Of a stretch of 64,000 nucleotides of DNA, positions 30,215 to 39,341 are shown piece after piece (position 1 is the first letter of the stretch; every line of letters starts with the position of its first letter). The position numbers were made by a program, and so were the translations under genes. Location: assembly GCF_036885605.1 (NCBI RefSeq), contig NZ_CP142523.1, positions 2,666,001 to 2,730,000 of the forward strand. Direction: 5' to 3'. This DNA is from Janthinobacterium sp. TB1-E2. GTDB lineage: Bacteria > Pseudomonadota > Gammaproteobacteria > Burkholderiales > Burkholderiaceae_D. The notes under the pieces were generated by a model. That model was not told where the DNA came from. It did not search any database and saw only the letters and a list, made by a program, of their open reading frames with translations.

Positions 30215-30589
30215 TTACAGCTCGATGGGCGCCACTTCGGTGCCGATATCGGGCGCCGCGTAATGCATGCTGAAATACACGAAAGCGCCGATATTGATGG
30301 CGACCGTGATCCAGAACAGCACGCGGAATGAGCGCTTGCTGGACTTGTGGCGCAGCCATTGCTGGGCCAGTACGGCGCCGGGCCAGCCGCACAACAATCC
30401 CAGCAGCAGCAAGGTGCGCTCCGACGTGCGCCAGCGGCCTTCCTTGGCGGCCGACTTGTCGATCGCATAGGCAACAAAGCAGCTCAGGCTCAGCACGCCA
30501 TACACGAGGGCGATCAAGACGGGGATGTGGAAAAAGAACGTGGCCAGCAAATACAGAACGACAAAGAACAGGATGACAAGATAGGACAT
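30215..30589 (-). CDS. DUF1294 family membrane protein
   Basis: A 124-residue protein with four hydrophobic segments. The central YAIDKSAAKEGRWRTSE followed by LLGLLCGWPGAVLAQQ is diagnostic of DUF1294. Some relatives carry an N-terminal cold-shock domain, which is absent here. Function unknown. It lies 59 bp downstream of ogt on the same strand. Confidence 0.88.
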   Translation of the reverse strand: MSYLVILFFVVLYLLATFFFHIPVLIALVYGVLSLSCFVAYAIDKSAAKEGRWRTSERTLLLLGLLCGWPGAVLAQQWLRHKSSKRSFRVLFWITVAINIGAFVYFSMHYAAPDIGTEVAPIEL

Positions 30590-30648
30590 AGGATGTGTTG
30601 GCTTGAGTGGAGGGCGTGAGTATCCCACAAGGGAAGCGATGCCGCAGC

Positions 30649-31215
30649 CTAAAACAGACAGCCTTGCGCCGTATCTATTTGAACAGCGCGACGCCGGGCA
30701 TGGCCCGTCTTCAGCGCTTCGCGGTCGCTGGACAGGGTGATGCCTTCCAGCGCCAACAAGGTTTCCTTGGCATGCAAGCCGCCCGCAAAGCCCGTCAACT
30801 CGCCCGTGGCGCCGATGACACGGTGGCAGGGGGCGATGATGGAAATGGGATTCTTGCCATTGGCGGCACCCACGGCGCGTACGGCGGCGGGGCGGCCGAT
30901 CTGGCGCGCGATCTCGCCATAGCTGCGCGTCTGGCCGTACGGTATCGTCAGCAGCGCGCGCCACACTTCCTGCTGGAATGGCGTGCCGGCAAAGTCGAGC
31001 GGCACGTCGAATTGCTGGCGCGTGCCGGTGAAATATTCAGCCAGCTGGCGCGCCGTTTCCTGCAGCACGGCGCAACCGTCATCGACGCGCATGGCGCCCA
31101 GACGCACGCGGTTCGGCTTGTCGTTTTCCCACAGGATGGCGGTCAGGGCTTCCCCGCGCGCCACCAGGGTCAGCTCGCCCACGGGCGAAGGCACCACGAT
31201 GCAGTCGTATTCCAT
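30649..31215 (-). CDS. ogt: Methylated-DNA--protein-cysteine S-methyltransferase
   Basis: A 188-residue suicide DNA-repair protein that removes methyl groups from O6-methylguanine. The acceptor cysteine is in IAPCHRVIGATGELTGFAGG. The helix-turn-helix stretch GTPFQQEVWRALLTIPYGQT precedes it. There is no Ada regulatory domain, so it is of the Ogt/AGT type. The ATG at 31215 opens the typical N-terminal fold. It is divergent from the nucleotidyltransferase gene. Confidence 0.93.
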   Translation of the reverse strand: MEYDCIVVPSPVGELTLVARGEALTAILWENDKPNRVRLGAMRVDDGCAVLQETARQLAEYFTGTRQQFDVPLDFAGTPFQQEVWRALLTIPYGQTRSYGEIARQIGRPAAVRAVGAANGKNPISIIAPCHRVIGATGELTGFAGGLHAKETLLALEGITLSSDREALKTGHARRRAVQIDTAQGCLF

Positions 31216-31308
31216 GTTTGTTCCTCGGTCAGATGGCGCCAGTGTAGCAGGATGGCGGCATGCCGCATATTGCGTGTAGGATGGCGTTTTCGGCATGGAG
31301 CACAGGCT

Positions 31309-32058
31309 TTGACGACGATCCCCACTTATGACGATATCCGCGCGATTGCCCTGCGGTTGGTGCACGAACGCTATCCCTCGGCCGTGGCGGCCATCATCGG
31401 CGGCTCGTTCGCCACGGGCCGGCAAACGACCACTTCCGATATCGACTTGCTGCTGCTGTTCGACCACGTCGACTGCGCCTGGCGCGACACCCTCGTCGCC
31501 GAAGGGCGCACGGTGGAACTGTTCGGGCACGACATGGCCACGTTTACGTATTTTTGCAAGGAAATGGATGCGCCCGGCGGCAAGGTGCCGCTGGCGATGA
31601 TGGTGGTCGAAGGGGAAAACATTGTCGCTGCCGGCGACGCCTACGCCCGGCTGCATGCGCTGGCGCACGCCATCGAGACGGCGGGACCGCCCGTGCTCGA
31701 CGTGGAAAACCTGCAGCGCCGCCGCTATGCCATCACCACCGCGCTGGAAGACCTGGTCGACAGCACGCATCCGGGCGAGGCGCTGGCCGTCGCTTGCCAG
31801 CTGTACGAAGCGCTGTCCGACCTGCACTTGCGCGCGGCCGGCGAATGGAGCGGCGGCGGCAAGCATTTGTTCCGGCGCCTGCAGACATTTGACGCCGCCA
31901 TCGCCGCGCAGCTCGACGGTGCGCTGCGCCTGGTTGCCAGCGACTTGCCGGCCGGCCAGCGCGCCTTCGAGCAAGTCGCCGCCGCCGTGCTGGCGCCCGT
32001 GGGCGGTCCCTTGCTGGAAGGATTTACCCTGCCGGCGCCCGCGCACTGGCGTGCTTAA
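31309..32058 (+). CDS. Nucleotidyltransferase-domain protein
   Basis: A 249-residue protein. Residues about 25-60 contain the polymerase-beta-type motif GGSFATGRQTTTSDIDLLLLF, with two metal-binding aspartates; shown here in part as GSFATGR and SDIDLLL. The rest is helical, like substrate-binding domains of minimal nucleotidyltransferases. The start is TTG at 31309, with GGAG 8 bases upstream; no in-frame ATG fits. Its substrate is unknown. The end overlaps the convergent receptor gene by 4 bases. Confidence 0.8.
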   Translation: MTTIPTYDDIRAIALRLVHERYPSAVAAIIGGSFATGRQTTTSDIDLLLLFDHVDCAWRDTLVAEGRTVELFGHDMATFTYFCKEMDAPGGKVPLAMMVVEGENIVAAGDAYARLHALAHAIETAGPPVLDVENLQRRRYAITTALEDLVDSTHPGEALAVACQLYEALSDLHLRAAGEWSGGGKHLFRRLQTFDAAIAAQLDGALRLVASDLPAGQRAFEQVAAAVLAPVGGPLLEGFTLPAPAHWRA

Positions 32059-34292
32059 AACGCAGTGCGCACGGAGAGGCTGATGTTGCGCGGTTCGCCC
32101 CAGAACACGCCGTCAAAGAAGCCCACGTTGCGGTAGTACTTTTTGTCGAGCAAGTTATTCACGTTCAGTTGCACGCTGGCGTGGCGGTTGAGCGCGTAGC
32201 TGGCCATGGCGTTGACCAGCGCATAGCCCGCTTGCGGGATGTTCGTGATCGCGTTCGAGGGCGGGCGGCCATACCACGATTCGCTGTAGGTGGCGCTCTG
32301 CGCCGTCATGCTGGCGCCCGCCCTCAAGCCGGCCAGCTTGCCGTCGAAACGGTAGCTGGTGGCCAGGCGCAGCAAATGGCGCGGCTGCGTGGTGGCGGCG
32401 CGGCGGCCATCGGCCTCGGCCGCGTGCAGATAGGTATAGCCGCCGCCCGCTTCCCAGGCGGGCGTGATCTGGCCGGCAACGTCGAACTCGACGCCCTTCG
32501 CCGTCACGCCCTTGCCGTTGGCCACCATGGCCTGGCTGCCGTCGGGCAGCAAGAAGCCGGGCGGCACCGTGCGGTCGAGTTCCGCCAGGTTCTTTTTCTT
32601 CGTGTGGAACAGGGCGGCCGATGCGTTCAGCTTGCCTTCATAGAATTCCCCCTTGATGCCCAGCTCGGCATTGTCGCCTGTTTCCGGCGCCAGGAACTTG
32701 TTGTTGCGGTCCTTGCTCGATTGCGGGTTGAACAGCTGCGTGAAGCTGGCATAGGCCGAATATTGTTTGTTGATGTCGAACACGGCGCCCACATAGGGCG
32801 TCACTTCATTGCGCGTCTCGGAAAAGTCGCTATTGTCCGTGTGCACGCCCCGTGTGTCGTAGTTGCGCGTATCCGTGCGGTAAGTGCTCGTGCGCGCGCC
32901 GATGATGACGTGCAGCGGATCGGCCAGGCTCAAACGCGTGGCGACATAGCCGCCCGCCAGGCGCGTGACGGTTTCCGAGTGCGAGCCGTCCGGATGGAAG
33001 ACGGGGCGGGGAATGTTGCCCGTCCAGCTGCGGTAATCGGGAACGAAGGCCGGGTAATCGATGTCCGCCTCGCCACCGAGCGAACGGGCGCGCTGGTTGC
33101 CGCCGTTCCAGCCGACGATGGCCGTGTGCTTGCGCCCCAGCAAGGTGAACGGGCCGCTGGCGTACAGGTCGAAATTGTCGTTGGTGGTCTTGCCCGGACC
33201 ATAGGCGCCCGTCCACAGGAGCATGCCTGCGCCCGTGGCCGGGTCTGGATGGCCGCCACCCGCATAGGCGACGGTGGTGCGGTTCGTGCTTTCCGTGCGC
33301 GCGTAGCCCAGATGCATATTCCAGTTGCCGGGCAGGCGCTGGTCCAGCGACGTGAACAGCGTGTGCTGCTTGTTGGCCCAGGTGCTCCATGGCGTCGTGA
33401 AACTGGTGTTGCGCGGCAAGTTGGCCAGGCTGCCATCCGCATTCCAGTAAGGCACGGCACCCCAGGTGGCGCCCGTGGGCTTGTTGTCCTGGAAGTCGAC
33501 ACCGGCCGTCAGCAGGGTGCCGGGGCGCAAGTCCGCCTCGACGATGACCATGCCGACCGTCTTGCGCTCGTGATACATGTCCAGGTAGGAATCGCGTTTT
33601 TGCCAGGCCAGGGCCGTGCGCGCCCGCACGCTGCCCTCCGCGTTCAGCGGCGTAGACAGGTCGGCTTCGAAGCGCTGGTCGTCCCAGCGGCCCATGATGA
33701 GGCCGACACTGGCCTGGAACTCCTTCGTGGGCCGCTTGCGTATCATGTTGATGGTGGCCGACGGGTCGCCCGTGCCGCCCATCAAGCCGGTGGCGCCGCG
33801 CACGACTTCGATGCGGTCGTACAAAATCGTGTCTTGCAGCGGCGCATTGCCGCCGCGCGCCATGCCGTCGATCTGGAGATTGTTGATGCCGAAGCCGCGT
33901 GCATAAAACCGCGTGCGCTCGGTGTCGTTCTGGCCCACCTGGATACCCGTCGTCTGCGCCAGCGCCTGGTCCAGCCGCACGGCGCCCAGGTCGTCGAGCA
34001 ACTGGCGCGTGATGACGCTGACCGATTGCGGCGTCTCGCGCAAAGTCAGCTCCATGCGCGTGGCGCTGCGCGCTTCGCCTGCCGTGTACGACTGCGTGCC
34101 TTCCGTCGTCGCCGTCGACTGGCCCAGCACGGTGACGGCCGGCATGGTGACGTCGGCCGCGGCCGCATCGGCAGCCTGTGCCGGCAAGGCCACGCCGGCC
34201 GCGAGGCTCAGCAGGCTGATGTGTAACAGATGGGGGAGGGGGCGCAAGGTGGGCTGGCGCGAAGAAGAGGAGACTGTCGTTGATTGCATCAT
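32055..34292 (-). CDS. TonB-dependent siderophore receptor
   Basis: A 745-residue outer-membrane receptor. A long signal peptide (to about residue 40, PAQA) precedes a TonB-box-like region (PAVTVLGQS), the plug domain (about 70-180, with QTTGIQVGQNDTERTRFYARG and VVRGATGLMGGTGDPSATIN) and a 22-strand beta-barrel ending in Phe. The closest type is FpvA/FhuE-like ferric siderophore receptors, without an N-terminal signalling (STN) domain. A Fur-box-like site lies about 170 bases upstream. The siderophore cannot be told from sequence alone. Confidence 0.93.
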   Translation of the reverse strand: MMQSTTVSSSSRQPTLRPLPHLLHISLLSLAAGVALPAQAADAAAADVTMPAVTVLGQSTATTEGTQSYTAGEARSATRMELTLRETPQSVSVITRQLLDDLGAVRLDQALAQTTGIQVGQNDTERTRFYARGFGINNLQIDGMARGGNAPLQDTILYDRIEVVRGATGLMGGTGDPSATINMIRKRPTKEFQASVGLIMGRWDDQRFEADLSTPLNAEGSVRARTALAWQKRDSYLDMYHERKTVGMVIVEADLRPGTLLTAGVDFQDNKPTGATWGAVPYWNADGSLANLPRNTSFTTPWSTWANKQHTLFTSLDQRLPGNWNMHLGYARTESTNRTTVAYAGGGHPDPATGAGMLLWTGAYGPGKTTNDNFDLYASGPFTLLGRKHTAIVGWNGGNQRARSLGGEADIDYPAFVPDYRSWTGNIPRPVFHPDGSHSETVTRLAGGYVATRLSLADPLHVIIGARTSTYRTDTRNYDTRGVHTDNSDFSETRNEVTPYVGAVFDINKQYSAYASFTQLFNPQSSKDRNNKFLAPETGDNAELGIKGEFYEGKLNASAALFHTKKKNLAELDRTVPPGFLLPDGSQAMVANGKGVTAKGVEFDVAGQITPAWEAGGGYTYLHAAEADGRRAATTQPRHLLRLATSYRFDGKLAGLRAGASMTAQSATYSESWYGRPPSNAITNIPQAGYALVNAMASYALNRHASVQLNVNNLLDKKYYRNVGFFDGVFWGEPRNISLSVRTAF

Positions 34293-34613
34293 TTTCCTGG
34301 AATATTTTTAGTCGTGAGTGTTCCTATCTCGTCTGGCGAGGTGCGCAGTAGCTGGGGGGATGGCGTGACGCTGGCCCGTGGTCTGGCTTGGATAGCAGTT
34401 CCACCGCAAGGCCCGGCGCGGACGGGCAGTGGAAAGGAAGGGCGCGCGATTTCCTTCAATTTCATGAATAGGAATCATTATCAATATAGGTGGTATTTGC
34501 CAAATAATCAAGCGTGCGCACCAAAACTGTGCAGAAGCCCATGGCGGCGTAAGGTCTGGCCTTCTGCGATAATGCAGGCGCTGACAAAATATTTTCCTCA
34601 TTGAAAGAAATGC
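34293..34613. other. Divergent promoter region between siderophore receptor and exported protein
   Basis: About 320 bases without a gene, between divergent genes. It contains the Fur-box-like site at 34464-34482. Nothing else was recognised. Confidence 0.6.
34464..34482 (-). promoter_or_regulatory. Fur-box-like site
   Basis: On the minus strand, GATAATGATTCCTATTCAT. The first nine bases match the Fur consensus exactly and 12 of 19 match overall by my count. It lies between the siderophore receptor and the divergent exported-protein gene and could control either. Confidence 0.6.
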
Positions 34614-35453
34614 ATGCGTACATGGATCGCTTGTGCCGGATGGTTGTGTGTCGCGTCGCTGGGCCAGGCTCAGGAACACGCGACGCCGTCGGCTGTTCCC
34701 GCGCCGCTGCAGAGCGCCAGCGTGCCGCCCGCCACCGATACCATGCCAGCACCTCTTGCGCCGGTCACGCCCGCCGCGCCAGCGGAAGAGGCGCTGCCAC
34801 CGCAAACGGTGACGATCACGGCCAGCAGCGACGCCAAGGCGCCGCGCGTGCGCTTCACGGCTTACCGCGAAAGTTATCTGACGGCCAGGAAAGTGTGGCA
34901 AGTGTCGAGCGGCAGCGTGGTCATGGCCCTGCGCCTGATTCCTGCCAAGCTGAGCGCCACCATCGACGACGTGCGCGTGGCCTTGCAAGGCAATGGCGCG
35001 CCCATGCCGATCAAGGTGTCCGACGGCGGCGTGTTTGTCGTGCCGCTCAACGATGACATCGCCGCGCAGGATGGTACTTTCCTGGTGAACAAGGGCAGGG
35101 GCGAGTTGACGGCGAATATCGTCCTGCAGCCCGCCGTGGCGCGCGATGCGTGGAACGTCACGCGCGTGGGGCAAGTCTTGCACGACGCCCGGCGCGCCGT
35201 GCGGGCCATCACGCCGTGGTACAAGCGGCCGTTCGCCAGCGACGTGCAATCGCTGGCCTTCTGCGCGGCAGAGCGGGGCAGCGCCTTGCAGTTGATGGAT
35301 GGCGAGCAATTGATTGCCACCTTGCCCATGAACGAAGCGGCCGTCAACGACATCAACCAGCCCGTGTTTTGCAAGATTTTCGATGGCGAAGACAAATACC
35401 CGGGACACTACCGCGTGGTCATGCCCGAGCAGGCGACGGTGCTGCTGCTGTAG
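34614..35453 (+). CDS. Hypothetical exported protein
   Basis: A 279-residue protein with a signal peptide (to about residue 20, GQAQ). A proline/alanine-rich linker (about 22-62, SVPPATDTMPAPLAPV) follows, then a globular domain of about 210 residues with alternating strands. Two cysteines (FCAAERG and VFCKIF) may pair. I do not recognise a family. Its promoter region is shared with the siderophore receptor, so a link to iron supply is possible but unproven. Confidence 0.7.
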   Translation: MRTWIACAGWLCVASLGQAQEHATPSAVPAPLQSASVPPATDTMPAPLAPVTPAAPAEEALPPQTVTITASSDAKAPRVRFTAYRESYLTARKVWQVSSGSVVMALRLIPAKLSATIDDVRVALQGNGAPMPIKVSDGGVFVVPLNDDIAAQDGTFLVNKGRGELTANIVLQPAVARDAWNVTRVGQVLHDARRAVRAITPWYKRPFASDVQSLAFCAAERGSALQLMDGEQLIATLPMNEAAVNDINQPVFCKIFDGEDKYPGHYRVVMPEQATVLLL

Positions 35454-35456
35454 CGT

Positions 35457-35855
35457 CTAATTGGGCTGGCGCTGCACCAGTTCCAGCGCCGCCGCCAGGG
35501 CCAGGTCCATGGTGGCCTGGTGGAAGATCAGCCATTGCGGCAACAGCGACAGCGCATGGCGTCCCTGTTCCAGGTCGCCTTCATCGACGGCGGCCCAGGC
35601 ATGGTGCAAGCCGCTGAGCACGCGCGCATGCTGTTCGCGGTGGTTGGCCAGCGAGGGAAAGGCGATTTGTTCCATCAAATCCTCCTCCTCGCGGAAATCG
35701 CGTTCGACGGCCGCAATCAGCTCGCGAAACGCCACGCTGAAATGCTGGTCGCCCAATTGCTGCAGCCGCGCCAGTTCCTGAAACAGCGCCTCATGCGCCT
35801 CGTCGATGACGGGAACACCCAGCGCCATCTCATCCTTCCAATGCGATTTACCCAT
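35457..35855 (-). CDS. Bacteriohemerythrin-like protein with an altered iron ligand
   Basis: A 132-residue four-helix protein of the bacteriohemerythrin family (oxygen-binding di-iron). Expected ligands visible are His21 (DEAHEALF), Glu57, His72 and His76 (NHREQH), and His112 and Asp117 (FHQATMD). The usual His of the HFxxEE motif is Asp53 here (RDFREEE). The second helix therefore lacks one of the five canonical histidines. It may still bind iron with a carboxylate ligand, or may be non-functional in oxygen binding. GGGAG precedes the ATG at 35855. Confidence 0.85.
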   Translation of the reverse strand: MGKSHWKDEMALGVPVIDEAHEALFQELARLQQLGDQHFSVAFRELIAAVERDFREEEDLMEQIAFPSLANHREQHARVLSGLHHAWAAVDEGDLEQGRHALSLLPQWLIFHQATMDLALAAALELVQRQPN

Positions 35856-36023
35856 GCCGATGCTCCCGGTTAAGTCCGTCGCGGTGCGAAGCGGACTGTT
35901 CCAGTGTGGGCGCAGCGAAGAGGGAAATCCATGACCTGGATCAAAAGTATGGTGAAGAGGGGGCGAGGAAAACAAAGCAAAAACAAATGGATGTAGGAAC
36001 CAATTTTCCCTCCGTAATAAAGC

Positions 36024-36145
36024 GGTTTCAGCGATGCGCCGCGTTACCGAGCGCCGCTGAAAAACGCCGCTGGCAAGGCGCCGTGCCGAAGGCAGTACGA
36101 ATGTACGACGAGGCACGGCAACGCGGTCAGCGGTGTTTTCTCAGC
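36024..36145. repeat. Composite imperfect palindromic element
   Basis: A hairpin GTTTCAGCG...CGCTGAAAAAC (36024-36065) runs into a 90-bp imperfect palindrome (36056-36145). The palindrome's arms start GCTGAAAAACGCCGCTG and, reversed, GCTGAGAAAACACCGCTG. Its centre is GTAC-GAAT-GTAC flanked by GCCGTGCC/GGCACGGC. The design resembles the element at 7618-7725. Confidence 0.65.
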
Positions 36146-36153
36146 CACGCGTC

Positions 36154-36309
36154 TTATTGCCGAGGCCAATGGCTCCACATGGCATGCGCATCGACATTAG
36201 GCACCTGCAACTGCTGCCCAGCGGATAGCTGCATCGTATCCCTCAACACGAGGGGTGCAAGCATCAGGGCCGACAGGGCAAGGCAGGCCAGCACTTTGAG
36301 CGTCAACAT
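36154..36309 (-). CDS. Putative small exported or membrane peptide (51 residues)
   Basis: A 51-residue ORF beginning with a hydrophobic stretch (LTLKVLACLALSALMLAPLVL) quoted here in part as ACLALSALMLAPLVL, then a polar tail ending WSHWPRQ. GGGAGA precedes the ATG at 36309. It could be a single-span membrane protein or a cleaved secreted peptide. No family recognised, and it abuts the palindromic element. Confidence 0.45.
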   Translation of the reverse strand: MLTLKVLACLALSALMLAPLVLRDTMQLSAGQQLQVPNVDAHAMWSHWPRQ

Positions 36310-36460
36310 GGTCGTCTCCCGGTGTCCCGGCGGCGGCGCGGGGATGCGGCGCCTGCCGGTCACTTCCTTATGTACTACCATGCTTGCAGTTTAGTTCACC
36401 TGGTCGTAACTTCAACTTATTGCTGTGATGCACTGCACCAGTTCGCCTGCTGCAAGGGGC

Positions 36461-36646
36461 CTATTTGGCCTTGCGGCTGCGCCGTGGCTTGCTTGCGGGC
36501 GGCAGGAAGGAATCGAACCACACTTGCGTCAACTGCCGCGTATTTTTCGCCGCCTCGCGCTTGACGGCGGCCGTGGCGTGGCCGCGCGCCGTGTTGGCGA
36601 TGCGGTTGGCGGCGCTCAGGTACATGCTCATCCAGGGATTTTTCAT
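36461..36646 (-). CDS. Small basic conserved protein (61 residues)
   Basis: A 61-residue protein beginning MKNPWMSMYLSAANRIANTA and ending in a lysine/arginine-rich tail (KPRRSRKAK). The pattern recalls short conserved proteins found in Burkholderiales that may associate with DNA or storage granules; this is from memory and not certain. A GCGAGG ribosome-like site precedes the ATG at 36646. Confidence 0.6.
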   Translation of the reverse strand: MKNPWMSMYLSAANRIANTARGHATAAVKREAAKNTRQLTQVWFDSFLPPASKPRRSRKAK

Positions 36647-36757
36647 GGCTAGCCTCGCAGACAGTGGGTGGGAATGACTCCACTCTAGTCCGATGGCTGG
36701 TGCTGACCGTGCGCCTGCCCACATAGCCGGGCGGCGCGGGCGGCAGGCTGATCTAAG

Positions 36758-39295
36758 TCAATACACGTCGCGGCGGTAGCGTCCGGCCGCCAGCAGGGCG
36801 TCGAGGCCCTCCTGGCCCAGCACTTCTTGCAGTACAGCATCGATTCCTGCCGCCATGCCTTGCAGGCTGCCGCATACGTAGACGATGGCGCCTTGCGCCA
36901 GCCACTCGCGCAACTCTTCAGCGTTGGCGCGCAGGCGGTCTTGCACGTATTCCCGGGTTTCACCATCGCGCGAAAAGACCCTGTCCAGGCGCGCCAGGTG
37001 GCCAGCGTCGAGCCAGCCTTGCAACTCTTCGCCGCAGACGCTGTCAAAAGCTTGCTGGCGCTCGCCGAACAGCAGCCAGTTGCGGGCCAGCCCCGCCCGC
37101 TGGCGCGCGCGTAAGTGGGCACGCAGGCCGGCCAGGCCGGAACCGTTGCCGATATAAATGCAGGGCACGTCGGCCAGGGCGGGAGCGAAGGCGGGATTGG
37201 CTTGCAGGCGCAAGCGGATGCTGGCACCCAGCGGGGCGAAGCGCGTGAGCCAGCCGGAACAGACGCCAAATCCCTGGTTGTCCTCGCCCGCATGGCGTTC
37301 CTGGCGCACCAGCAATTGCAGTTCACCATCGGATGGCAGCGAAGCGAGCGAATAGCTGCGGGGCGCGTGGTGGGTATGGTCTGCATCGCCATCACTGCCA
37401 TCCGCGTTGCAGGCGATGATTTCCGCCAGCGCGCCCGCTTCCCAGGTGGCGCCGGCCGGGCCCGTCAAGGTGATTTCATGCAATTCGCCGCCCAGGCTCC
37501 CCGGGTTGAGCAGCACGCGCCGCGCCAGGCGCCACTCGGCATACGACGCTTCTTCCTGTACGCCGATGGCGTCGATGGCGCTGCCGCTGCAGCGGGCCAG
37601 TGCTTGGGACCAGTCGGCCAGGGCAGCGGGGTCGTGCTTGTCCACTTCGATCAGCGGGAATAATGGATGGGCGCCCAGCGCTTGCAATTGCTGCGCCAGC
37701 GCATGGCCAAAACCGCAGAAGGCGCTGTAATGGCGGTCGCCCAGGGCCAGCATGCCGAATTCGAGGCCCGCCAGCGGCGTGCCCGATGTTGCGTGCAAGA
37801 GGCGCGCGAAGCGGCGCGTGCCGTCCGGCGCCTCGCCTTCGCCAAAGGTGCTGGCGACGATCAGCGCCCGTTCGTACTGGCGCAATTGCGCGGGATCAAA
37901 CCGGTCCAGCGACTGCACGTCGACGGCGACCCCGGCCTGCTGCAGGGCGCGTGCGCTTTCCAGGGCCAGGCGCTCGGCCTGTCCCGACTGGCTGGCGTAG
38001 GCGACGAGGGTAGGTAAACCTGTGTCCGTCTTGCCCGGCGCACCGGCGCCCAGCATGGCGCGCTGCGCCTGGACAGCTCGCTTTGCCTTGCGGCGGCCCA
38101 GGTACAGCATCCAGCCCGTGATGGCGAACAAGGGCAGGCCCAGGCTGGCCAAGGTAACGATGATGCGGCCCGGCAAGCCGAAATACGTGCCCATGTGCAG
38201 CGGATAAATGATGTTGACGAGGCGTGCACCGAGCGCTTGCTGGCTGTACGGCTCGTTTTCCGTGATGCTGCCGTCGGCCGGTGCAATGCTCATGCGGCTG
38301 CGCGCCCGTTCGTGCGGCGCATCGCTCGCCAGCCACGTGAATTGCACGGCTTCGCCGGCGCGCGTGGGCAGGCGCACGCTGGCCAGGGTCCAGCCGGCGG
38401 CGTGCTGCTGGAAGCTGGTCCAGGCCAGGCTGATGTCGGCGGCGGGCGCCTTCTCCTTGCCGCCGCCTTTTTTCGCGGGTGCCTGTGCCATCCTTGGCGG
38501 CTTGCCGGCCCAGGCGTCGATATTGTCGCGCACCACGTCATAGCTCCAGTAAATGCCCGTCAAGGTCAGCGCCACGTAGACGATCAGGCACCAGGTGCCG
38601 GCCACGGCGTGCAGATTCCACAAAAAGGAGCGGCCCTTCAGGGCGGGATCGAAGGTCAGCCACGTGCGCCAGTCCAGCGGACGGCGGGGCCAGCGCAGAT
38701 ACAGGCCGGACAGGGCTAACCCCAGCAGGCACAGGGCCAGCGCACCCGCCACTTGCCGGCCCGGATCGCGCGGCAGCAGCAGCCAGCGGTGCAATGACTC
38801 CGTCCACTCGAAAAATTCCGCCCCCGCCAGCGCAGGCTGGGTCGCGCCCGTGTACGGATGCACATAGATGGACTCGCCGCGCCGCTGGCCGTTCTTCGGC
38901 GCGAAGAACAACCGTGGCGCCGTGCCCGCTTGCGCATACATGGTGATCGACGCCACGCGCTGGCCGTGTTCGGCTGCGGCAATGCTACTTAACTGGGCCG
39001 GCGTCAGCGGGGCGTGGGTTTCCACGGACACATGGCGCACGCCGGGGTTCATGACATCGAGTAATTCCTCCTTGAAGGCCAGGGTGGCGCCGCTCAGGCC
39101 AATGATCACCAGCACCGTGCCGGCAGTGATGCCGATAAACCAGTGCAATTGAAACCATATCTGCTTCCAGGTCCAGTGCCAGCGCCGTTGTTGCGGGGCG
39201 GCGCTTGGCTGGCGCACTGCGGGCACGGCGTCGGTGCTGGCGCGCAACTGGGGGAGGGAGGAAGTGGTCATGGCGGCTTTCGATAGCGCCGCCAT
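36758..39295 (-). CDS. PepSY-TM / flavodoxin / NADPH-flavoprotein reductase fusion
   Basis: An 845-residue fusion. Residues about 40-400 form a PepSY-associated transmembrane domain (first helix at WFIGITAGTVLVIIGLSG, periplasmic PepSY loops, three further helices). Residues about 425-570 are a flavodoxin (VAYASQSGQAERLA). The rest is a ferredoxin-NADP-reductase-like FAD and NAD(P)H domain with CPR-type motifs (YSLASLP, GNGSGLAGLRAHL). Such proteins pass electrons across the inner membrane and are thought to reduce ferric siderophores. A Fur-box-like site precedes it. The start could be the ATG at 39295 or 39271; neither has a strong ribosome site. Confidence 0.85.
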   Translation of the reverse strand: MAALSKAAMTTSSLPQLRASTDAVPAVRQPSAAPQQRRWHWTWKQIWFQLHWFIGITAGTVLVIIGLSGATLAFKEELLDVMNPGVRHVSVETHAPLTPAQLSSIAAAEHGQRVASITMYAQAGTAPRLFFAPKNGQRRGESIYVHPYTGATQPALAGAEFFEWTESLHRWLLLPRDPGRQVAGALALCLLGLALSGLYLRWPRRPLDWRTWLTFDPALKGRSFLWNLHAVAGTWCLIVYVALTLTGIYWSYDVVRDNIDAWAGKPPRMAQAPAKKGGGKEKAPAADISLAWTSFQQHAAGWTLASVRLPTRAGEAVQFTWLASDAPHERARSRMSIAPADGSITENEPYSQQALGARLVNIIYPLHMGTYFGLPGRIIVTLASLGLPLFAITGWMLYLGRRKAKRAVQAQRAMLGAGAPGKTDTGLPTLVAYASQSGQAERLALESARALQQAGVAVDVQSLDRFDPAQLRQYERALIVASTFGEGEAPDGTRRFARLLHATSGTPLAGLEFGMLALGDRHYSAFCGFGHALAQQLQALGAHPLFPLIEVDKHDPAALADWSQALARCSGSAIDAIGVQEEASYAEWRLARRVLLNPGSLGGELHEITLTGPAGATWEAGALAEIIACNADGSDGDADHTHHAPRSYSLASLPSDGELQLLVRQERHAGEDNQGFGVCSGWLTRFAPLGASIRLRLQANPAFAPALADVPCIYIGNGSGLAGLRAHLRARQRAGLARNWLLFGERQQAFDSVCGEELQGWLDAGHLARLDRVFSRDGETREYVQDRLRANAEELREWLAQGAIVYVCGSLQGMAAGIDAVLQEVLGQEGLDALLAAGRYRRDVY

Positions 39296-39341
39296 GCAGG
39301 ACGTCAGGCATGGCGGGAAGAAGGAAGGCTGATATTTTAAC

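Noticed and set aside
32169..34226. 685-codon plus-strand frame opposite the siderophore receptor
   Set aside because: An antisense shadow of a clear TonB receptor, with no signal or motif.
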